64,000 nt of DNA. Origin: Siderastrea radians (Eukaryota > Cnidaria > Anthozoa > Scleractinia > Rhizangiidae). The stretch is taken from contig OZ024897.1 of the NCBI GenBank assembly GCA_964017195.1, positions 35,561,536 through 35,625,535 of the forward strand. The letters run 5' to 3'. Each line of letters begins with the position of its first letter. Within the stretch, counting starts at the first letter, position 1. Made by a program: the position numbers and the translations under genes. Under the pieces are notes generated by a model, which worked only from the letters and a program-made list of their open reading frames with translations, ran no database searches and was not told the origin of the DNA. Below, in pieces: positions 41,640-64,000 of the stretch.

Positions 41640-42360
41640 CTTGGAGAAATTTAAAGCAAAAGTTCGCAAAACTTTATGCTAATTAAGATCCGGTATCCAA
41701 ACCACCGTCACGGTAGTGATTTCCTTTGTGAGTTTGAGAAAGTAAAATCAGAACCCAATGATGCAAACACACCGATGTCCCTGTCTGATGCAGTATCTTC
41801 CAGAGTTTTCAAGTACAAGTGCTTACAATGTGGAAACCTCACATTTCAGCAACTGGTCTTTATCTCCACAAAATATGGCACACTGGGAAAAAACCTTACC
41901 AATGTAACAACTGTGAGAAGTGCTTTTCATAATTATATTTCAAATTTGCAAAAACAACAAAGTAAAGGATTCTGGTAGTTGGTGGTGTGAAAAGAAGACT
42001 CGACGAAATACCTTTGGGACCAGGGTATCAGAGGGTGGCGACCAAGCGATACATCCCTACACAAATTTGTGACAAGTACCTAGTAGATGCAGATAAGGGT
42101 TATCTTAGTCAAGTGTGGACTCAACCCAACCTTACAGTGGTCTTTTGGACAGAAAGAACAGGAAATAGAAACAGGAAATAAAATGGATGATTTATTTCTT
42201 GTTGGTTTCAGCGCAGCTTTGTACAATCCATTTAACAGTAACGACCCTAATATGCCGCTACCTATGAAGGCTTTGAGCTTCTACATAGAAAAGCTTGTTT
42301 TCAAAGCACATATAGTATATATAAATATTAAATTTGCTTTAGAAAATAAATAAAAGATAA
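41640..42360 (+). CDS. Unrecognised ORF cluster, possibly a broken intronless gene
   Basis: Three overlapping plus-strand frames cover 700 bases: 41676-41978 (100 codons, MLIKIRYPNHRHGSDFLCEF, with KCLQCGN and NYISNLQKQQSKGF), 41987-42181 (MKRRLDEIPLGPGYQRVATK) and 42087-42353. They follow one another with frame changes and end at ATAAATAAAAG. Codon-like composition and a terminal AATAAA suggest a decayed retrocopy or transposon ORF. No family could be named. Confidence 0.25.
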
Positions 42361-43930
42361 GAAAAGTGTTCAAATTACTTCAATGCATCGTTTTCTGGTT
42401 TCTATGCCTTTAGGCTTAAAATCCCTCAAAAATCGTCCACAATATTGCGTCAACTACCTTCACAGCTGAATATTCTGAAGGCTCAGAGTAAATACTCAAA
42501 TTTTCCTGTCTACTATGATTGGTAAAACGGTTTAGAGAATGTTTATACAGTACAGCCCTGATGTCACTAACTTCAGAATATCAAAAAAGTGTTATGGAGG
42601 GCACAATTTCCACACTAAAAGCACCAACCTTATTCCATGTGACAAAAATCAGACAAAATGACAAAATATAGATACAGAATTTTCAGTGCTCGTGTTTACA
42701 CTGTATTTCCAGTTTTCTCCCAGTGACTAAACCCTTTATTCACCTAACATGCGTAATATTTTAAAAGCAATATTTGACAAAGCCGGGAGATTACCGCTAC
42801 ATCAATTGACTACCGGTAACTTATATTTTTGAAAGCTTAAAGGCATGTCTCTGAAACGAAGCACAACTAAAGCAAAAGGAAATTTTAACCATTTTATGAT
42901 GTATTTGACTGCTATCATCAAGAAATAAAGTACTGAGTAATATAATTGCAAAATGAAGAAACTTTTCACAAGCGTAGAAAAAGAGCACTAAGGTAAAAAA
43001 TATGTGGCAAAGGACTGTAAGATTTTGCTCCCAGAAAACTGATCCTTTGCTCTTAGAAACTACAATGGATACGGTACAAAACGTGACACAGAGAAAGTAC
43101 AGTGCGTGAACTTAACATTGTTAAGACAGTAATGTCTTGAAAAAACTGTAGAGATTACAACTTGTCTTCAGAAAAGACTTAAAACATTCAACATAAAAAC
43201 CCATCATTTCAATTTGCTTAAGATGTACCTTTCCTGAAGTTCTACAATGCTTGAAATCATGGGTTTTTATGAATTACAGTTATTATATTAAATATTAGAG
43301 GAAACAACAATCTTTTGGCAACTGACAAGAAGTTGCATTTCTGCCACAGTTTTTGCCACTTTGCACAGCTTTATGTGGCCTGAAAATTCAGCAGGAAATA
43401 TCCTAAGAATATCAGCAAATTTTTGTCTCATTTTGGTGTTAAAAAAGGTAGGAATTTATAAGGGTCCAAAAGTTTCCTAATTAATAAACTCTCCAAAATT
43501 GAAAAGAAAAAATTGTAAAATAATTTAAATTGTCAGAAAAATTTTGATAACAAGGTAGTCTAAAATGTCAAGCCTTTTATTGGGACAATTGATTTGTTGT
43601 TTAACAGAGTTCTTACTGGTACCATACCAGAAACGATAATTTGCACGTTGTTAATGGGACTTTAAAAGGGTTAAAGGCTTCAATGATATTTAGACTTTGA
43701 TTAGTTATCCTTTCCATGTTAATGAGTCAGAATAACAATTAGTTTCACAAACTGGTAATGATGAAAACAATTGCAAGCATGAAAAAGTACAAAAAAAAAA
43801 ACCAACTTAATCGCAACAAAGTTGTCAGCATCCAGAAAGACAAAATATTACTTGCTACTGCATGTATTGTTAAAAGAAAAGGAAAACATTTCCCACAAAA
43901 ACAATGAACAGTTCTTCTAACTTACTAGTG
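42361..43930. other. Intergenic, AT-rich, no gene seen
   Basis: No coding similarity. Minus-strand AATAAA signals (for example plus-strand TTTATT near 42732 and 43574) could end a long NLK 3'UTR, but nothing fixes the site. Confidence 0.4.
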
Positions 43931-44532
43931 GGATATTACAGTCAAAATACTCAGCGCATTCCGCTTATTATTTGGAAATGACCTTCATTTATTGGGGACG
44001 GATTGCATTATTGGAATCACGATTCCACTTTCAAATTGAATATTGTAATGTCCTAATGGCAGCCTTGTTCCAGATTATTGACATCTGGCGAATATTTACG
44101 TGCAAGTAAACAGACTGTTGGCAGCTTCACATGTCCAGCCTGATTTGTGTTCGCTCAACAAAACATTAATTGCAGGCACTTGTCCAAGTAAAAAAGCAGT
44201 CTGTTGTTGTAAAACTGTTAAGAATAATTTCTTAAAAACAAGCGTGCTGTAAATGCACAACAAATGTTCCTGAAAATTGAGAAAAATTCCCTGTAAAGTC
44301 AAACCAACTGAAACCAACAGCCACCAACGGTTTCATATTTCGTGTGTGGACTTTTGGCTTTTGTTAGTAACAATGCAATCAACATTCATTACTTCGAATG
44401 AGTCTACCATTGGAACACTTCAATCTTCAATTTAAAAATAGAATTTTGATTCCAATAGTGCAATCCATTCCCGATTAATGAAAATCATTCCTAAATAATG
44501 AGCAGAAAGTGCTTTGTATTTTGACTGCAATT
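43931..44532. mobile_element. MITE, CAGTCAAAATAC ends
   Basis: The left end runs CAGTCAAAATAC onward, and the right end carries the inverse, finishing GTATTTTGACTG. The inverted similarity extends about 90 bases inward (GGATTGCATTATTGGAATC and inverse). It has no intact frame. Confidence 0.7.
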
Positions 44533-45317
44533 ATTTTGAGAGTGAAAAAGGTTCTTATTTAACACTACAGCAGGTAATGAAAACTTACTTGAAACACTGA
44601 TGCTGATAGCATACTGTTACCCCATTTCAATATTGGGTTCAAGAAATCTTATGTCCTCCTTGGTTACCAACAATGAAAGGTGATCGGCTGCTCCAGTGAC
44701 TTTCATAAAAAAAAGTTTTTGTTCATTGTCATAATTATAAATTATATTACCACTTTTGCCTCCCAAAAATTTAAAATAAGCCAAGTCCAGTTGAGCTCCT
44801 GCCAAGTCTCATTGACTGGTTTATTAGTGAAACATAATTGTACTAGTGGAGGGCTTAAATGTGACTCAATAATTGAAGCATTGCCGGCATATGCTTGAAA
44901 ACATTAGTTGTCACGTCCAATTAAGTAACAATTTTTCAAAGCCACTGTGCATGAAAAATTGTTTGAATACTGAATTTGATTTATCTGCACAAATGTTATT
45001 GGTCTACATCACTAGACCAATCACGACAAAGGAATCACATCCCCACAAAATGCAGTGACTCCCCAACCCGCAAGAAAAAAAAAACTCAAAGATTACTCTT
45101 TGACTTTCAAAATAAATTGCCAATAGCTATTTACATCCATAATAATGTACAGCATATTTTTTACAGCTGAACTGGAAATTACCTTTTTTCAAGGCTTATT
45201 CACAAAGCAACTTTGCATGAAGTAAGAACTGATGATATTAACAATGGCTTTTTTAAAGGGCAACCACGGTTGTTAGCAAAAGATTGAATGGCTACACAAC
45301 CAAAAGTTAGGGTGCCT

Positions 45318-45524
45318 GTTATCCCTTTCACTCCCAAGAGTGCCTTAAATCAAAATTCTTAAATTTCATTGTGTAAAATTCTTAAATATAAATAGTACCA
45401 TGTGAAAGTACTCCTGACAAGGTTTCATTTGAATATCACACCATAGGATTTCAACCACAGGCTCAAAAGTTAGAATCACCGTAAATGTCTCCATAACTGA
45501 CTCTGGGAGTGAAAGGGTTGTGCG
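45318..45524. mobile_element. MITE, CCCTTTCACTCCC family, copy 1
   Basis: CCCTTTCACTCCCAAGAGTG at the left and GGGAGTGAAAGGG at the right. The interior carries ATAGTACCATGTGAAAG and AGGTTTCATTTGAAT. Other copies are at 49283-49483 and 51700-51918; an array of its interior is at 63404-63800. It is downstream of the NLK stop. Confidence 0.75.
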
Positions 45525-45689
45525 ATCAAAATTTTATAATGAAAGCATGAAAAGAAGGTCAAGTGTGTTATTACACTCCAGTGCACTTTATGCAGAGTTG
45601 CTTCGGCTCATTGGAAAAATATATCCATAAAATTGTAACAATTACTGATCATTACATAAATTGCTCCTATTCGTAATAATAAAATTAAT

Positions 45690-45745
45690 ACCTAATGAAA
45701 TAATTGTGTGGAGGAAATAAAATGCTTTGTTGTTGTTGTTGAAAA
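45690..45745 (+). mobile_element. Retroelement 3' tail with (TTG)n
   Basis: GGAAATAAAATGC followed by TTGTTGTTGTTG resembles a SINE/LINE tail. Confidence 0.35.
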
Positions 45746-45876
45746 GCTTTGTTTGTCCATTCCGTAAAGCTTTCATTCTGGTGATATCTTTGCACTGAGG
45801 AGCTACTTGGCTCCTCCTCACTAGCTACGAAAGTCTGAGTCTAAAACGTGACAACTAAAAACAAGGATGACACGTA

Positions 45877-60834
<14,958 letters not shown>

Positions 60835-63400
60835 TAAAGACGCAACGATTCTGCCACCCAACTCATTCTAGTTCCATGGTGTTGACGTACGCCTCAGAAG
60901 CGTTGCATGTTCAGCAGCCTGCTGAAAAGGGAGAAGGAAAATCACTTTAGAGAAGGAGCGATTTTCTCTCGCATCCCTTCGCTTGGGATCGTTCTTGTAG
61001 CGAGTGACTGCTGGACTTTCGAACGCACATGTGGCGGTGTGGCAAACCTGTTCTGCGCACGCGTCACGCAACACCCTGCGGCGCAAGGAACTCTGGGCTT
61101 TCAACTACGAAAACAAATGGTCACGAAAAACTGCGACATCACGCGAACACCCTATCACATGCATAGAGTGTTGGACAAATTACCACTTCTCACGAAATAA
61201 TGACTTGAGAGGCGTTAAAATAGCTTTACAAGCCTTTTGTAACAAAGCTAATTATTTAGTGTCAGTTTTGACTTATTTGTCCTTGATTCTCCCTTATTTC
61301 AGCTTTTTGTCTGCTTGCATGTGAGAAAAGTGTAATGTATTTCCGTGACCACACGAGGACGTCATTTTTTGCCTTCATGTACCGGTAAATGATATTTCAA
61401 CTGTGAAGAGAACCTGCGGCGTTTTAGATAGCTATACGTGCGCTAATCAACAAACAAGTTGACTTCTAATCACGCGACTGACTTACACATTGTAAACCAT
61501 TATCGTCAAAACTAACTTAGTTATAAGACCTTTGTACGCAAACTAAGTCGCAGAAAATATATACAGATACAAATTTAACAGGGATGGAGAGGTTTAAAAG
61601 GGAAATATGCAGATCAATGAATACAGAAAAGAATTCCGTTGAAACCTGAAAATTTTGTTAGAATAGTGATATATCTCTCTATTTTTTTCAGTTCAGCGAA
61701 AAAGGAAAGCGTTCACCTAAAACTGCGAAATAGAGAGATTACCATCATATGTTGGCCAGGTGATTTTTTTCCCATTTTAAAAAGTGCTAGCAACATCAGT
61801 GACTGCGTGCTTTTCCTGTGTTCGTTATTAGCAAGACACTAGTTTGAGACTAATAATATAAAACTTAGAAACAACACTCTAAGGGTCTGTAAGTGTTGCC
61901 AGCAAGTTTTGAAAAACTCGACATCTTTACAAAAGTTGTGGCTTTAAATTAGCTAATGTGTGCACTTGTAAAAGAATTTGCAAGTTAGTCAGATGACAAA
62001 GACAAAACATCGACCTTGTTGCAGCAGTGTTGTCATAAAAAAGTCACAAGTACCAATTCTTTTCAGACAAATCATAAAATAAAATGGACAAAATCAGAAC
62101 AAGTATTCTCACCTTCGATTATTGAGTGTTATTTCCTTTCTAGAATTTTTTCCTGTGTTTTGATAATAGGTGTTGCTGAGAAGTCCACAGTGAAATTTTT
62201 ATAACAGTGAGTCGAGCCGTTGTTTTATAATGATTGAGTTTTGGACTGCGGATGACTCATATATACGTAACACACTTGCCCGTGTCGTACTTCATATTCT
62301 GATGTCACGATTTGTCAAACAACTCCCTCGTTATTTCCGATGCACGAAAACTACCGCCCAGCGTCTTTAAACGGAAAGTATTCCTCTTTGGTTAACAAGA
62401 GAGGTGCAGTAAATAACACGTAATGAATTTCAGTTTAGTGATAAATAACTAACGTAAACATTGTTCTGGATCTTTGTGGTTCTGATGTATTGGCAAGAGT
62501 TTTTGTAAAAGTTACCTGTAAGATACACTGATAAATGTCGTGATATCGTGTTTAAATAATTTGCACGCGTTTTAGAAAGACGGGACGGACAACACGTGCG
62601 CATGTAATATGTCGTGATGTTAATGAAAAAGGTCATTCGATAGAGAAGTCTCAATATCACAAATACGTTAATATTATGATTTGGCCAGTTATTCGGTAAT
62701 TGTAAAATTTCATCTATCTAATAACGAATTTATTGTCAACTGAGATTTGAATAACATGGTAGTTTACATAATGTTTCTGGCCTCGCGTGTTTTTCTTGTT
62801 ACGGGATGGTTCCGTGACAAAGCTCTAGAAATAATTTAGTTATCTCAAATTCCAGGCTACTTCAGGCAGTAATGGGCCTTTTGAGATGTCAGTCATCCGA
62901 CAGATGCATTGGCTATCCGCACCAGTGCTATGAACAATATAACACGACAAATCACACAAGAAAACTGCTGCTCTTCTTAATCGTTTCAAATTGGCTAGAC
63001 GCGAATAGTTAAAGGTTAGGACCCTTTGTTCATGCTGTATACAAAAAAGGTAGCAAATAGAACAAGATAAGGAGCGATCGGCTATTGGTCAATATGTCAA
63101 TTGGTTGAATCAAATACTAGCTGTTCGATTAGCCTTGCTTCTAGATCTTTGAAGTTGTTATGGTTGGTCGAAATGCTCGAAAATGCTGTTAGACATCATT
63201 GTGGGGGCTGGGTGGGGAAAAAGATGTCTTTTGTCTCGGGTGAACTTTTATCTTGCTACCCATTAAAGTGGGAAGCTTCTACATTCAAGGCTCTGGTTAC
63301 TAAAATAATGACTTTTTCCCTCTACGAGTGAAACCTTGGGTTTTGATATTTTTCCGTCTGTGGGCGAAACTCTGATGAGCGCGACCTTGCAACTGAAAGC
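60835..63400. other. NLK upstream region, no further gene seen
   Basis: This should contain the NLK 5'UTR and promoter. A stop codon lies in frame 33 bases before the chosen start. Nothing recognisable as coding, tRNA or transposon was found. The ORFs at 60868-61104 (-) and 60907-61324 (+) overlap and have no known similarity. Confidence 0.4.
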
Positions 63401-63403
63401 TAT

Positions 63404-63800
63404 TGAGCACTTTCCTGTGACACTGTACAGGGTGACTCTCACTTTTGAGTCTGTGGATGAAATCCCAAAGTGTGACCATTCAAATGAAAGCTACTAAGCA
63501 GTACTTTCCTGAGTTGCAGTTTATAATGCTGTACAAGGTGGTTCTATCGTTTGAGTCCGTGGATGAAATCCTAAAGTGTGAGCATTCAAATGAAAGCTAC
63601 TGAGCAGTACTTTCCTGTGGTGCTGTTAAGTTTATTATGCTGCACAAGGTGACTCTCACTTTTGGCTCTGTGGATGGTATCCTTAAGTGTGACCATTCAA
63701 CTGAAAGCTACTGAGCAGTACTTTCCTGTGGTGTTGCTTATAATACTGTACAAGGTGGTTCTAACTTTTGAGTCTGTGGATGAAACATTCAGTAGCTGTG
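63404..63800. repeat. Tandem array of about 110-bp units from a MITE interior
   Basis: Four successive units carry TTTTGAGTCTGTGGATGAAA, then AAGTGTGACCATTCAAATGA, then GAGCAGTACTTTCCTG. The same words occur in the CCCTTTCACTCCC family (45318, 49283, 51700). The array has no terminal repeats. CTGTTTACTATGCTGTTTG doubling follows at about 63828-63858. Confidence 0.75.
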
Positions 63801-64000
63801 AAGTCTTTTCTGTGATACTGTTTACTATGCTGTTTGTACTGTTTACTATGCTGTTTGAGATGGCTCCAACCATAAACCTTTTATGGCGTACCCTTATAGT
63901 ATAATCATTCAAAAAGAAAGTTCGTGCGAAGTAAACACCTCTGGTGCTTGATATTTTTAAGTAATCTTTATCATTAGATAATGAATGAAAATGGGTGGAA

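Noticed and set aside
60868..61104. Minus-strand ORF upstream of NLK as an N-terminal extension
   Set aside because: It is in another frame and an in-frame stop separates it from the NLK start.

Overview
The window is intron-rich, repeat-rich animal DNA, most likely from a cnidarian and probably a stony coral. The evidence is three multi-exon genes with GT-AG introns whose proteins align closely with animal orthologues, plus a dense load of fold-back elements, SINEs, LINE tails, Penelope-type hammerhead motifs and hAT/Kolobok remnants of the kind that fills coral introns. The species was not identified. There is no bacterial-style operon or CRISPR. Only three genes can be assembled confidently, and most other open frames are by-products of repeats.

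Layout. 1-5400 is a nested transposon field with no host gene. An outer element (755-4790, flanked by ATATAC) contains a 1.9 kb element (1005-2910, flanked by AAACAAA). The inner element carries a broken two-exon homeodomain gene, and each of its terminal repeats is itself a palindrome built from ATCGAT/ATCAAT words. 5533-18504 (+) is STYXL1 (MK-STYX), a rhodanese plus dead dual-specificity phosphatase protein, in 10 exons. 18505-24858 is intergenic and full of fold-back elements. 24859-38095 (+) is mitochondrial malate dehydrogenase (MDH2), in 14 exons. 38096-45876 is intergenic, with one unrecognised ORF cluster. 45877-60834 (-) is Nemo-like kinase (NLK), in 14 coding exons. 60835-64000 has no recognisable gene and ends in a short tandem array.

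All three genes were rebuilt exon by exon. The phases close and the summed lengths are 310, 339 and 426 residues, close to the expected family sizes except that NLK lacks the long His/Ala-rich N-terminus of vertebrates. STYXL1 and MDH2 are also immediate neighbours in the human genome (from memory), so the pair looks like conserved microsynteny with a change of relative orientation. The genes do not form a pathway: MDH2 is a TCA-cycle enzyme, STYXL1 a signalling pseudophosphatase with a mitochondrial link in mammals, and NLK a Wnt/TGF-beta-pathway kinase.

The most unusual object is the homeodomain-bearing transposon at 1005-2910. Other notable items are the cysteine-to-serine active site kept in a cnidarian STYXL1, three Penelope-type hammerhead motifs, a Kolobok-like element with a decayed THAP domain, and several nested insertions whose order can be read from target-site duplications.
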